The notes: generated from the sequence alone by a model not told the origin. DNA of 64,000 nt from Allobosea sp. (GCF_017308015.1 NZ_JAFKFW010000004.1:124001-188000), one strand, 5' to 3'; shown: positions 52,726-62,062, counted from the stretch's first letter. Program-made: numbers and translations.

Positions 52726-54003
52726 ATGCCGACCAATGCAGAACTTCTCGTCCGCCGCAACAACGCCGTCGTGCAGGGTGTCGGCCATGCCACGCCTCTC
52801 TTCGCCGATCGCGCCGTCAACAGCGAGATATGGGATGTCGAGGGCAAGCGCTATGTGGATTTCGCCGGGGGTATCGCGGTGCTCAACACCGGGCATTGCC
52901 ATCCCGCCATCATCGAGGCCGTGCGCGCCCAGCTAGACCGCTTCACGCATAGCTGCTTCCAGGTCATGGCCTATGAGCCGTATGTCGAACTCGCCGAGCG
53001 CCTGAACGCGCTGGCGCCGATCGACGGACCAGCCAAGACGGTGCTCTTCACCACGGGCGCCGAAGCCACGGAGAATGCCGTCAAGATCGCCCGCGCGGCC
53101 ACCGGCCGGGCCGGCGTGATCGCCTTCACCGGCGGCTTCCATGGCCGCACGATCATGGCCTCGGCGATGACCGGCAAGGTGGTGCCCTACAAGAAGGGCC
53201 TCGGGCCGACGCTTCCCGATGTCTGGCACGTCCCGTTCCCTGCCACCGGCGGCGACGTGAGCGTCGAGGATGCGCTGCGTTATCTCGGCTTCATCTTCAA
53301 GGCGGATGTCGACCCCTCGCGGGTCGCAGCCATCATTATCGAGCCCGTTCAGGGCGAAGGCGGCTTCCATCAGGCTCCGCTGGAGCTGATCGCCAGCCTG
53401 CGCCGGATCTGCGACGAGCATGGCATCATGCTGATCGCGGACGAAGTCCAGACCGGCTTCGGACGCACCGGCAAGATGTTCGCCATGGAGCACTACGATG
53501 CCAAGCCGGATCTGATCTGCGTGGCGAAAAGCCTGGCTGGCGGATTCCCCCTCTCCGGTGTCATCGGACGGGCGGCAATCATGGATGCGGCAGCCCCTGG
53601 CGGCCTCGGCGGCACCTATGCCGGCAACCCTCTTGCCTGCGTTGCGGCGCTGGCGGTTCTCGACATCTTCGAGAAGGAGAAGCTGATCGAACGGGCCAAC
53701 GCCATCGGCGAGCGGGTGCGCAGTTCGCTCGCGCGTATGGCGCAAGCCAACCACCTCCTGCCGATTTCGGAAGCGCGCGGTCCGGGCGCCATGGTTGCTT
53801 TCGACATCATCAAGGAGCGTGGCGGGATCGAGCCGGATGCCGAGGCAACCCGGCGCGTCACCATGCGTGCCCATGAGAACGGGCTGATCCTGCTGTCATG
53901 CGGCACCAACGCCAACACGATCCGGATCCTCGTGCCGCTGACTGCCTCCGACGCGATCGTCGACGAGGGGCTGGCCATTCTCGAAACCGCGCTGGCGGCC
54001 TGA
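52726..54003 (+). CDS. gabT: 4-aminobutyrate aminotransferase
   Basis: 425 residues of class III aminotransferase. It opens with RRNNAVVQGVGHATPLFADR and has VLFTTGAEATENAVKIAR (about residue 105), IIEPVQGEGGFHQAP (about 204), LIADEVQTGFGRTG (about 238) and the PLP lysine in ICVAKSLAGGFPLSGVIGR (about 268), all as in GabT. CAGGAGG precedes the ATG at 52726. It transfers the amino group of GABA to 2-oxoglutarate, giving succinate semialdehyde for the enzyme encoded next. 5-Aminovalerate is a possible alternative substrate. Confidence 0.93.
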   Translation: MPTNAELLVRRNNAVVQGVGHATPLFADRAVNSEIWDVEGKRYVDFAGGIAVLNTGHCHPAIIEAVRAQLDRFTHSCFQVMAYEPYVELAERLNALAPIDGPAKTVLFTTGAEATENAVKIARAATGRAGVIAFTGGFHGRTIMASAMTGKVVPYKKGLGPTLPDVWHVPFPATGGDVSVEDALRYLGFIFKADVDPSRVAAIIIEPVQGEGGFHQAPLELIASLRRICDEHGIMLIADEVQTGFGRTGKMFAMEHYDAKPDLICVAKSLAGGFPLSGVIGRAAIMDAAAPGGLGGTYAGNPLACVAALAVLDIFEKEKLIERANAIGERVRSSLARMAQANHLLPISEARGPGAMVAFDIIKERGGIEPDAEATRRVTMRAHENGLILLSCGTNANTIRILVPLTASDAIVDEGLAILETALAA

Positions 54004-54024
54004 ACCGCACGAATTGGATACCCC

Positions 54025-55476
54025 ATGCTGAACCTCAACGATCCGTCGCTCCTGAAGTCGCAGTGCCTTGTCGATGGAGACTGGCTCGGCGTAGCCGTTG
54101 ACCCCGTCGATAATCCTGCGACCGGTGCCGTGCTGGCCAAGGTGCCGCATTTCGGCGCAGCGGAGGCCACGACGGCCGTCGAGGCCGCTTCGCGCGCCTT
54201 CAAGCCATGGGCCAAAAAGAGCGCGAAGGAACGCTCCGTCATCCTGCGCAAATGGTTCGACCTGATCATGGCGAACCAGGAGGATCTCGCCAGGATCATG
54301 ACCGCCGAACAGGGCAAGCCGCTGGCCGAGGCGCGCGGCGAGGTGGCCTACGCTGCGTCCTTCGTCGAGTTCTACGCCGAGGAAGCCAAGCGCATCTATG
54401 GCGAGACGATTCCCTCTCCTTTCCCGAATTCGCGCATCATCGTGGCCAAGCAGCCGATCGGGGTCTGCGCTGCGATCACGCCCTGGAACTTCCCTGCCGC
54501 GATGATCACCCGCAAATGCGCGCCGGGTCTCGCCGCAGGTTGCACGTTCGTCATCAAGCCGGCGCCTGATACGCCACTGACGGCCCTGGCGCTGGCCGAA
54601 CTCGCCGGGCGCGCTGGCTTTCCCAAGGGGGTGCTCAACATCGTCACCGGTGACGCCAAGGCGATCGGCGGCGTAATGACCTCGCATCCGGCGGTGCGCT
54701 TCGTCGGCTTCACCGGCTCGACCCCGGTCGGCAAGCTCCTGATGCAGCAGGCTGCCTCCACGGTGAAGAAGGTCGGGCTGGAACTCGGTGGCAATGCGCC
54801 CTTCATCGTCTTCGACGATGCCGATATCGACGCAGCCGTACAGGGCGCGATCATCGCCAAGTACCGTAATATGGGACAGACCTGCGTCTGCACCAACCGA
54901 CTCTATGTCCAGGCTGGTATCCATGATGCCTTTGTCGAGAAATTCGCCGGTGAGGTCGCGAAGATGAAGGTCGGCGATGGCGCCGAGCCCGGCGTCGTAC
55001 AGGGGCCGCTGATCAACCAGGCCGCAGTCGACAAGGTCGAGCGCCATGTCGCCGATGCCGTCGCCAACGGTGCCGCCGTCGTGGTCGGCGGCAAGCGCCA
55101 TGCGCTGGGCCGCACCTTCTACGAGCCGACTGTGCTCTCGGGCGTCACCACCAGGATGCTGGTGACGCGCGAGGAGACCTTTGGCCCGGTCGCGCCGGTC
55201 TATCGCTTCGACGACGAGGACGAGGTGGTGGCACTGGCGAACGACACGCCCTTCGGGCTGGCAGCCTATTTCTACACCAAGGATCTCGGCCGGGCCTTCC
55301 GCGTCGCAGAGGAGCTGGAATACGGCATGGTCGGTGTCAATTCCGCGATCCTCAGCACCGAGGTCGCGCCCTTCGGCGGAGTCAAGGAATCCGGCCTCGG
55401 ACGCGAAGGCTCTCTCCACGGAATGGAGGAGTTCGTCGAAATCAAATACATGCTCATGGGCGGTCTCGGGCACTGA
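54025..55476 (+). CDS. gabD: Succinate-semialdehyde dehydrogenase, NAD(P)+
   Basis: 483 residues of the aldehyde dehydrogenase fold. ITPWNFPAAMITRKCAPGLA lies at about residue 152, the catalytic glutamate in GLELGGNAPFIVF at about 254, and the cysteine in NMGQTCVCTNRLYV at about 288; the C-x-C pair is typical of GabD. The C-terminus EVAPFGGVKESGLGREGS is also as expected. Starts 21 bases after gabT. It oxidises succinate semialdehyde to succinate for the citric acid cycle. Confidence 0.94.
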   Translation: MLNLNDPSLLKSQCLVDGDWLGVAVDPVDNPATGAVLAKVPHFGAAEATTAVEAASRAFKPWAKKSAKERSVILRKWFDLIMANQEDLARIMTAEQGKPLAEARGEVAYAASFVEFYAEEAKRIYGETIPSPFPNSRIIVAKQPIGVCAAITPWNFPAAMITRKCAPGLAAGCTFVIKPAPDTPLTALALAELAGRAGFPKGVLNIVTGDAKAIGGVMTSHPAVRFVGFTGSTPVGKLLMQQAASTVKKVGLELGGNAPFIVFDDADIDAAVQGAIIAKYRNMGQTCVCTNRLYVQAGIHDAFVEKFAGEVAKMKVGDGAEPGVVQGPLINQAAVDKVERHVADAVANGAAVVVGGKRHALGRTFYEPTVLSGVTTRMLVTREETFGPVAPVYRFDDEDEVVALANDTPFGLAAYFYTKDLGRAFRVAEELEYGMVGVNSAILSTEVAPFGGVKESGLGREGSLHGMEEFVEIKYMLMGGLGH

Positions 55477-55689
55477 AGCGAGGCTCCGTCGTATCGTGCG
55501 GTCAGCATCGCTGCCCCCGGCGGGGCGACGGGTTCGCGGATCCGGCCGCCATTCCCGCCTGCAGGATCGTGAATCGCCCTGCACGATGCCGGGACCACCG
55601 CCGCGGGCTGTCCACCGGTAGCGGCCGCTTTTCACGAATGCGCTCGCGGAATGGTGCCGAACGGAACTTCCATGTTTGCAGGTAGTGTC

Positions 55690-56940
55690 ATGAATAGAAG
55701 CAATCTGGCGATCAACGCTGATCGTCTCTGGGCGGACCTGATGCAGACCGCCCTGATCGGCGGTACTGCCAAGGGCGGCATCCGCCGGCTGACGCTGACC
55801 GACGAAGATCGGCAAGTGCGCGACTGGTTCTGTGGCGAATGCCGGGCGCTCGGCTGCGAGGTCACGATCGACGAGGTCGGCAATATTTTTGCCGTGCGGC
55901 CCGGCTTGCGCAGCGATCTCGCGCCGGTCGCGATCGGCAGCCATCTGGATACCCAGCCGACGGGGGGCAAGTTCGACGGCGTGCTCGGCGTTCTGGCGGG
56001 GCTGGAATGCCTGCGGACGGTGCACGAGGCAGGCTATCGCACCAACGCCCCGCTGATGCTGGTGAACTGGACGAATGAGGAAGGCTCCCGCTTCGCGCCG
56101 GCCATGCTCGGCTCGGGCGTCCATGCCGGCGTGTTCGACCGCGCCTACGCCGATTCCCGGATCGATGCGGAAGGGCAAACCTTCTCGGCGGCGCTGGACG
56201 GCATCGGCTATCGCGGCTCGGTGCCCGTCGGCCAGATCCCGATCGGCGCGATGTTCGAGTTGCACATCGAGCAGGGGCCGATCCTCGAAGCCGAAGAGAA
56301 GACGATCGGCGTCGTGACCGGGGTGCAGGCGATGCGCTGGTACGACATCGAGATCGAGGGCCGCGAGTCCCATGCCGGATCGACCCCTATGGCCCTGCGC
56401 GCCGACGCGCTGACCGCGAGCGCCGTGCTGATCCAGGAGATCGACGCCATGGCGCGGGGCCTTCATGACGCCGTCGCCACCGTCGGCACGATCGCCGCCC
56501 GGCCCGGCTCGCGCAATGTCATCCCCGGCAGTGTCACGATGTCGCTCGACCTGCGCCATCCCCGAGATGCCGACCTCGACGCCATGGAGCAGGCCGTCGA
56601 GACCGCGCTGCAGGACATCACAGGTGCGCGCGGAATGAGCGGTGCCATGACGCGGATCTGGACATCGCCGTCGGTCCGTTTCGACGAGGCCTGCATCGCG
56701 GCCGTCCGGCGTGCTGCCGCCAGCGGCGGCCACGCCATGCGCGACATCGTCTCGGGCGCGGGCCACGATGCCGCCTATATCGCGCGCATCGCCCCAACCA
56801 CGATGATCTTCGTGCCCTGTGCCGGCGGCCTGAGTCATAACGAGGCCGAGAGCGCCACCTACGCGGATTGCGCAGCGGGTGCCGAAGTCTTGCTGCAGGC
56901 CGTCCTGGATCTCGACCAACGCCACGCAGACGGGCTGTGA
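55690..56940 (+). CDS. Hydantoinase/carbamoylase-family amidase, second copy
   Basis: 416 residues. The motifs are those of N-carbamoyl-L-amino acid hydrolases: IGSHLDTQPTGGKFDGVLG (about residue 80), WTNEEGSRFAPAMLGSGV (about 130), LHIEQGPILEAEEK (about 197), ESHAGSTPMALRADAL and SGAGHDAAYIARI. It keeps the standard H-L-D-T that the first copy has altered to H-C-D-S, so the two may have different substrates. The start at 55690 (MNRSNLAINADRLW) has AGGTAG upstream. It is followed after 17 bases by an aldehyde dehydrogenase gene in the same unit. Confidence 0.92.
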   Translation: MNRSNLAINADRLWADLMQTALIGGTAKGGIRRLTLTDEDRQVRDWFCGECRALGCEVTIDEVGNIFAVRPGLRSDLAPVAIGSHLDTQPTGGKFDGVLGVLAGLECLRTVHEAGYRTNAPLMLVNWTNEEGSRFAPAMLGSGVHAGVFDRAYADSRIDAEGQTFSAALDGIGYRGSVPVGQIPIGAMFELHIEQGPILEAEEKTIGVVTGVQAMRWYDIEIEGRESHAGSTPMALRADALTASAVLIQEIDAMARGLHDAVATVGTIAARPGSRNVIPGSVTMSLDLRHPRDADLDAMEQAVETALQDITGARGMSGAMTRIWTSPSVRFDEACIAAVRRAAASGGHAMRDIVSGAGHDAAYIARIAPTTMIFVPCAGGLSHNEAESATYADCAAGAEVLLQAVLDLDQRHADGL

Positions 56941-56957
56941 ACGGAGCCAATACCGAG

Positions 56958-58388
56958 ATGTCGAATCCTGAGCATTTCTACATCGACGGGCGTTGGGTGC
57001 CCGGCGAAGGCTCCGCAACCCTGGCTGTCATCGACCCGTCGACCGAGAAGGCCTATGCCGAGATCGCGCTCGGCAGTGTCACTGACATCGACAAGGCCGT
57101 GATGGCGGCCCGCAAGGCCTTCGCCGCCTTTGCCGGCACCAGCCGCCACGAGCGGATGGAACTGCTCGAAGCGATCATCGCGGAATACGAAAAGCGCCAG
57201 GACGAGATGGCGGAGGTGATCTCGCGTGAAATGGGCGCGCCGATCAATCTCGCGCGCCGGGCACAGGCGGCGGCCGGCCGTGAGCACCTGTCGCAGGCGC
57301 TGGCCGCCCTCAGGAACTACACCTTCGAGACCCATATCAACAACGTGCTCGTCACTCGCGAGCCGATCGGCGTCTGTGGCTTCATCACCCCCTGGAACTG
57401 GCCGATGAACCAGATCGCCTGCAAGGTCGGCCCGGCCCTCGCCACCGGCTGCACCATGGTGCTGAAGCCGAGCGAGGTGGCACCGATGTCGGCTCTGCTG
57501 TTCAGCGAGATCATGCATGCGGCCGGGGTTCCTGCCGGCGTCTACAACATGGTCAATGGCGACGGCGCCACTGCCGGGGATGCCCTGTCGCGCCACCCGG
57601 AGGTCGACATGGTCTCGTTCACCGGGTCTACCCGCGCCGGCATCCTCGTTGCCAAGGCAGCCGCCGACACAGTGAAGCGCGTCCACCAGGAACTGGGTGG
57701 CAAATCGCCGAACATCCTGCTCGACGATGCCGATTTCGAACAGGCCGTGACCAGAGGCGTGCTCGGCTGCTTCGGCAATACCGGCCAATCCTGCAATGCT
57801 CCGACCAGGCTGCTCGTTCCTGCCGACAGGCAGGCCGAGGTGATCGAGATCGCAGCGCGGGTAGCGGCCACGGTCAGCGTCGGTGACCCCCGCTCCGCCC
57901 AGACGACGATGGGGCCTGTGGTCAGCGCCCTGCAGTTCGAGCGGATCCAGCGGCTGATCGAAGTCGGGATCGCCGAAGGCGCGACGCTGGTCGCAGGCGG
58001 CCTCGGACGGCCGGAAGGGCTTGAGACCGGCTATTATGTCCGGCCGACCATCTTCGCCGATGTCGACAATCAGATGTCGATCGCCCGGGACGAAATCTTC
58101 GGGCCGGTGCTTTCGATCCTGCCTTATCGCTCCGAGGAAGAGGCGGTCGCCATCGCCAACGACACCGTTTACGGTTTGTCGAGCTATGTTACGTCCAGCG
58201 ATATCGAGCGCGCTCGCGGGCTGGCCCGCTCGATACGGGCAGGCATGGTCCATATCAACGGTGCACCGATCGATAGCGCAGCACCTTTCGGCGGTTACCG
58301 GCAGTCGGGGAACGGCCGCGAGGGCGGCGTGTTCGGCTTCGAAGATTTCCTCGAAGTGAAATCCATCTTCGGTCATGGTCGGAGCTGA
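56958..58388 (+). CDS. NAD-dependent aldehyde dehydrogenase
   Basis: 476 residues. The substrate channel motif ITPWNWPMNQIACKVGPAL lies at about residue 141, the catalytic glutamate in HQELGGKSPNILLDDAD at about 242, and the nucleophile cysteine in FGNTGQSCNAPTRLLV at about 275. The C-terminal PFGGYRQSGNGREGG is typical. It is not of the GabD type and has the single-cysteine form used for varied amino- and guanidino-aldehydes. Co-transcription with a carbamoylase makes a ureido- or guanidino-aldehyde a reasonable substrate. Start fixed by GGAG before the ATG at 56958. Confidence 0.93.
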   Translation: MSNPEHFYIDGRWVPGEGSATLAVIDPSTEKAYAEIALGSVTDIDKAVMAARKAFAAFAGTSRHERMELLEAIIAEYEKRQDEMAEVISREMGAPINLARRAQAAAGREHLSQALAALRNYTFETHINNVLVTREPIGVCGFITPWNWPMNQIACKVGPALATGCTMVLKPSEVAPMSALLFSEIMHAAGVPAGVYNMVNGDGATAGDALSRHPEVDMVSFTGSTRAGILVAKAAADTVKRVHQELGGKSPNILLDDADFEQAVTRGVLGCFGNTGQSCNAPTRLLVPADRQAEVIEIAARVAATVSVGDPRSAQTTMGPVVSALQFERIQRLIEVGIAEGATLVAGGLGRPEGLETGYYVRPTIFADVDNQMSIARDEIFGPVLSILPYRSEEEAVAIANDTVYGLSSYVTSSDIERARGLARSIRAGMVHINGAPIDSAAPFGGYRQSGNGREGGVFGFEDFLEVKSIFGHGRS

Positions 58389-58822
58389 GCTTCGTCGTAA
58401 CCCCTCGCCGATAATCGGGCAGGGTTCTGCAAGAAGGGCGCAGACAGTCGGCGTCTCGAGGTAGGGCCGAACGACCGGAACCTGTTGTCCTACCGCTGTT
58501 TGCGGCTGGATCGTCGTCATTGCGCTGACATCGGGAAATCAGCGCCGGACGTCGGCATGGTTGCCCTTGCCGGGAACGATGGCCGCGGCAATGCCTTCTG
58601 GCCACGCTGCGCTGGCAGGCCCCCTCGCTTCAAAGCTGCGCTGGTGCTCCCGCTTGCGCGGGTCGCGCCGCCTACGGCAACAACGTCGCGAGACTGGCAG
58701 ATCGGGCTGGCGCCGCTTTGCCGCAATATCTGCGGATTGGCGGCGCTTTCCTCGGCGTCACGGTTGCCCGTGCGCCAAAAAGACATCGTTGTGCCTGGAC
58801 CTGTCCGACACGGATGGAACCG
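58389..58822. other. Convergent intergenic region without recognised features
   Basis: About 430 bases between the convergent aldehyde dehydrogenase (plus) and CoA-ligase (minus) genes. Both must end here. I see no strong hairpin with a T-run, no RNA gene and no frame with family similarity. Confidence 0.55.
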
Positions 58823-60460
58823 TCATTGCGACCGCCAGCTTTTTGACCCGCTATCGTAGGACCCCGCGCGCAGGTCGGGGCGGGCCGATACAAGATCGAT
58901 CTTCTTGATCTTGTTGCCCGGCGTGCGGGGAAATTCGTCGACATATTCCAGGTAGCGAGGCACCTTGAAGCGCGCGAGATTCTTCCGGCAATGATCGAGT
59001 ATGAGTTCAGGTGGCATGTCGGCCGCTGACTTGCCGCCATCGAGCTTGATATAGGCCTTGATCTCCTCGCCCCGGATATCGTCCGGAACGGGAAGGACCG
59101 CTGCCTCCGCAATGCCGGACAGGCTGCGCAGGATGCCCTCGATCTCCAGGGCGGAGACATTCTCGCCACTGCGGCGGATCATGTCCTTGCGGCGGCCTTC
59201 ATAGTAGAAGAATCCCGCATCGTCGCGGCGGCCCGCGTCGCCCGTTCGGAACCAGCCCTCCGCATCCCGGGCTGCAGCATTGGCCTCGGGGCGGTTGAAA
59301 TAGCCCAGGAATGTGCTGTAGCCGCGAACCAGGATTTCCCCCACGGTCCCGTCCGGAACGGTGTGGCCATGTTCGTCCGCGATCCGAACCTCCCGAAAGG
59401 CGGACGGAATCCCGACAGTGCCGGTTCCGGTGAACATGGTCGCTTCCACCGGCACATAGAGCGAGGAGCCGAGTTCGGTCATGCCGTAGCCCTGGCGGGC
59501 GACACAACGGTAACGTTGCTCCACCGCGGCGTAGTTCGACAGGCGGTGGCTGTAGCAGTAGGCGATCTTGAGGCTGTTCTCGCCGTCGTCGGGACGCTCG
59601 GGGGCGTTGGTGACGATTTCAGGCAGGCTGCAGAACTCGATATTGAAGGTCTTCACCCATTCCATGAAGCGCGAGGCGCTCTGGCGTCTCGCGACAAAGG
59701 CGGTGCCCCCCCCCGTCAGGGACAGCATCAGCATCGCCTGTCCGTCGACATAGTGGAACGGCTGGGCGATGAGGTTTCGCGAGATGGGGAAATGAAGCTG
59801 TGCGTTCCAGACCCGGCCGCGCAGCAGCCAATATGATTGCGGAAGTATCGCGCCCTTCGGCAAGCCCGTCGTTCCCGATGTATACTGAATATTGGCGGGA
59901 TCGCTGAGTGACGGTTGTTCGGGCGGCACGAAATCCTCCCGGCCGGAAGCCTCGATATCCTCCCAGCGTCGGGCGCCGGACCTCGTTCCCGCCAATGCAA
60001 CCACATGCCCCGCCGGGATCGGCGACACCGGCAGCTCATCCAGCAACGCCAGGTATTTCCCATGGATGATCAGGAACTGGGCTTCCGCATCCCGAATGAC
60101 GTAGTTGAGTTCACGCGCCGTATACGCCTGGTTCAACGGCGCAACGACCGCGCCGATCCTCAGCAGGGCGAACCAGGTCAGCAGGTAATGCACGTCGGTA
60201 TCGAGCATGACGGCGACGTGGGTGCCTCGCCTGATGCCCATGCGGTTCAAGCCGTCGGCGAGTTGTGCGGTGCGCCGCGCCAGCGATCGGTAACTGATCT
60301 CGATGCCATCGTCGAAGAACGACGCGAAGGCTCGCTCTCCATAGCGGGCGGCGGCGTCTGTGATCAGCGCGCCGACATTGGCGGGAAGTGGCTCGCGTTC
60401 GAGACGCCGCATCGCTTGTTCGGACGCCCAGCCGGACGTTTCGAGGCTGGAATTTGCCAT
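58823..60460 (-). CDS. Acyl-CoA synthetase/AMP-dependent ligase (CaiC-like)
   Basis: 545 residues of the ANL adenylating family. The ATP loop is IQYTSGTTGLPKGAILPQS (about residue 193), the A5 motif is RQGYGMTELGSSLY (about 323), the hinge region EGWFRTGDAGRRDDAGFFYY (about 405) and the catalytic lysine lies in RTPGNKIKKIDL near the C-terminus (about 518). The family activates a carboxylic acid to its CoA ester; a role with carnitine- or crotonobetaine-like acids is only a resemblance. AAGGAG eight bases before the ATG at 60458-60460. Starts 23 bases after the upstream gene. Confidence 0.92.
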   Translation of the reverse strand: MANSSLETSGWASEQAMRRLEREPLPANVGALITDAAARYGERAFASFFDDGIEISYRSLARRTAQLADGLNRMGIRRGTHVAVMLDTDVHYLLTWFALLRIGAVVAPLNQAYTARELNYVIRDAEAQFLIIHGKYLALLDELPVSPIPAGHVVALAGTRSGARRWEDIEASGREDFVPPEQPSLSDPANIQYTSGTTGLPKGAILPQSYWLLRGRVWNAQLHFPISRNLIAQPFHYVDGQAMLMLSLTGGGTAFVARRQSASRFMEWVKTFNIEFCSLPEIVTNAPERPDDGENSLKIAYCYSHRLSNYAAVEQRYRCVARQGYGMTELGSSLYVPVEATMFTGTGTVGIPSAFREVRIADEHGHTVPDGTVGEILVRGYSTFLGYFNRPEANAAARDAEGWFRTGDAGRRDDAGFFYYEGRRKDMIRRSGENVSALEIEGILRSLSGIAEAAVLPVPDDIRGEEIKAYIKLDGGKSAADMPPELILDHCRKNLARFKVPRYLEYVDEFPRTPGNKIKKIDLVSARPDLRAGSYDSGSKSWRSQ

Positions 60461-60483
60461 GGGAAGGCTCCTTCCTGCGCCCG

Positions 60484-61548
60484 TCACCACAGCCACTTTC
60501 CGGTATCTTCGAAGGTCCAGGTTTCGCTCTCGATCGGCCCAGGGAAGGGCTCGCTCTCTCGGGTGACGCGGATGCGACCGTTGAGCACGCGCGTTCCCAT
60601 GCGCTGGAAGTGGAACATGGCGTCCCGCAGATCCTCCGGGGTTTCCCAGTCGAAAGGTTTGTAGGAGCGCAGCACGACGCGGAAGCGGCGATCGCCATCC
60701 CAGATCAACTCATGGTCCTGCCGCGTCGCGCGGAGCAGCCCGGTAAAAAGCCGGGAGATCGACGCGAGGTCATTGCCTTCGATGCCCTGGTCGGCCTTCA
60801 GCTCATGGATGTACTGGATCGCCAGGAGGCGCATGGTCTGGGCCACGATATACGACGTGGAATCCAGCCCGAACTTGGCGATCATGGTCAGGATGGTGCG
60901 CGAGACATAGCCCCCGGCGAATTTCGGCCGTGCCTTCAGCTTGCGCTCCTCGGGCCAGAGTTCCGGATCGAGCACCGGCGCCTTGCTGGGATCGAATTCC
61001 GGCGTGCGCAGTTCAACCCGGAACACCAGAGCTTCCTCGGGAGCGAGCGCCCGGTCGTGCTCGATGAAGCAGCCCTCGTCGTAGGGGTCGCCTTCCATGA
61101 TGGTCTTGGTGCGGACATACTGCAGGCCCGGCGCCCCGAGCAGTGCGCCATTGCGGGGATGCCAGGCGCTGCCCATGGTACGGCGCGCATGGCCGGGCAG
61201 GGCGAGCATCGCGACGCCGGCATAGGTCCACATCGGGGCCAGATACCGGATCCAGACTTTTTTCGGCGTCTCCTCGATATACTCCATCTTGAGGCCGCCG
61301 ATGGCGTTCGTCAGGTAGTGGTATTTGGCCGCCTTCACCGCTGGCGGCTCGTCATCCTTGATGCCGAGCCGGCGCAGGCCTTCCAGGAAATGGACGCGCT
61401 GGTGGGCCTGGAGCGTGTCGAACCAGACCTGCCGGAAAGACGTGTCACCCTTTTCCCGGAAAATCACTGCGGTCAGTCCCGAGAACATTCGTCCCCATAA
61501 TTTCTCCGCCAAGAGAGAATCCGCGCGCAATTGCTCGATGGCAGTCAT
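60484..61548 (-). CDS. Conserved hypothetical protein of unknown function
   Basis: 354 residues, soluble, no signal peptide or membrane helix. I do not recognise the family with confidence. Notable stretches are KYHYLTNAIGGLKMEYIEET, then VWIRYLAPMWTYAGVAMLAL, GSAWHPRNGALLGAPGLQYV, then EGDPYDEGCFIEHDRALAPE, and a W-rich C-terminus. The G-D-P-Y-D-E-G-C-F-x-E-x-D run resembles proteins annotated as 2-amino-thiazoline-4-carboxylate hydrolase-like, a weak match. It lies directly upstream of the CoA-ligase gene and has a perfect palindrome in front of its start, so it is probably the first gene of that operon and acts on the same substrate. Confidence 0.8.
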   Translation of the reverse strand: MTAIEQLRADSLLAEKLWGRMFSGLTAVIFREKGDTSFRQVWFDTLQAHQRVHFLEGLRRLGIKDDEPPAVKAAKYHYLTNAIGGLKMEYIEETPKKVWIRYLAPMWTYAGVAMLALPGHARRTMGSAWHPRNGALLGAPGLQYVRTKTIMEGDPYDEGCFIEHDRALAPEEALVFRVELRTPEFDPSKAPVLDPELWPEERKLKARPKFAGGYVSRTILTMIAKFGLDSTSYIVAQTMRLLAIQYIHELKADQGIEGNDLASISRLFTGLLRATRQDHELIWDGDRRFRVVLRSYKPFDWETPEDLRDAMFHFQRMGTRVLNGRIRVTRESEPFPGPIESETWTFEDTGKWLW

Positions 61549-61561
61549 GTCAGACTCTTTC

Positions 61562-61576
61562 TATCGCATTGCGATA
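61562..61576. promoter_or_regulatory. Operator palindrome, copy 1 (TATCGCA-T-TGCGATA)
   Basis: Perfect 15-base dyad 13 bases upstream of the minus-strand gene starting at 61548, in a short AT-rich gap. Its flank (TTTC on the left) and core recur at 63208-63222. Symmetry and size fit an IclR-, GntR- or LacI-type operator; no regulator gene of that kind is next to it in the window. Confidence 0.6.
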
Positions 61577-61672
61577 ACGACAAGTGTTATTCAATGAAAC
61601 TAGGTGTCATTCTTTGAGGTGTCAACGCCTGCTCATTCGCAAGTCGCTGAGCCGTTCGGACGCTGAGCGGGA

Positions 61673-62062
61673 TCAGGCTGGCGCTGACGGGTTCACCGGC
61701 TTCATGATTGCGGTGGCGGTGGCAACGATCTCACCGGCCTCGTCAGAGATCTCGCCCTCGCAGAAAATCAGTGATCGGCCGCTTTTGACAACGCGGCCCT
61801 CGACTGAAACCGGGCCGCGTGCCGCCTTCAGGAATGCGAGCTGCAGGCTCACCGTGACGACCGGCAGCCCGACGGAGCAGCGCGCCGCCGATGCAAGGCC
61901 GATATCGAGCAGCCCGCTCAATACGCCGCCATGCAGAAACCCGTGATTGTTTGCCAGGGCCGGCTGTGGCTGCAGCCGCAGCCGCGAGACACCGTCCGCA
62001 TAGGAGACGGGCTCGATGCCGCAAAGCGATGCAAAGGGGACCTCGGCTCCGAAAATGTTCAT
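61673..62062 (-). CDS. PaaI-type hot-dog thioesterase
   Basis: 129 residues. The active-site motif ANNHGFLHGGVLSGLLDIGL lies at about residues 37-56 (H-G-G-x-x-x-x-L-x-D), followed by VTVSLQLAFLKAA and GEIVATATAI. Such small tetrameric enzymes hydrolyse acyl-CoA thioesters, often aryl. It overlaps the hydroxyacid dehydrogenase gene by four bases (ATGA). It may undo or complete the CoA chemistry of the ligase encoded downstream. Confidence 0.92.
   Translation of the reverse strand: MNIFGAEVPFASLCGIEPVSYADGVSRLRLQPQPALANNHGFLHGGVLSGLLDIGLASAARCSVGLPVVTVSLQLAFLKAARGPVSVEGRVVKSGRSLIFCEGEISDEAGEIVATATAIMKPVNPSAPA

Noticed and set aside
53896-57018. Very long minus-strand open frame (1040 codons) over gabT, gabD and the second carbamoylase
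   Set aside because: It is antisense to three genes with clear family motifs. Long stop-free antisense frames are expected in GC-rich DNA; the translation is arginine/histidine/aspartate-rich with no domain.
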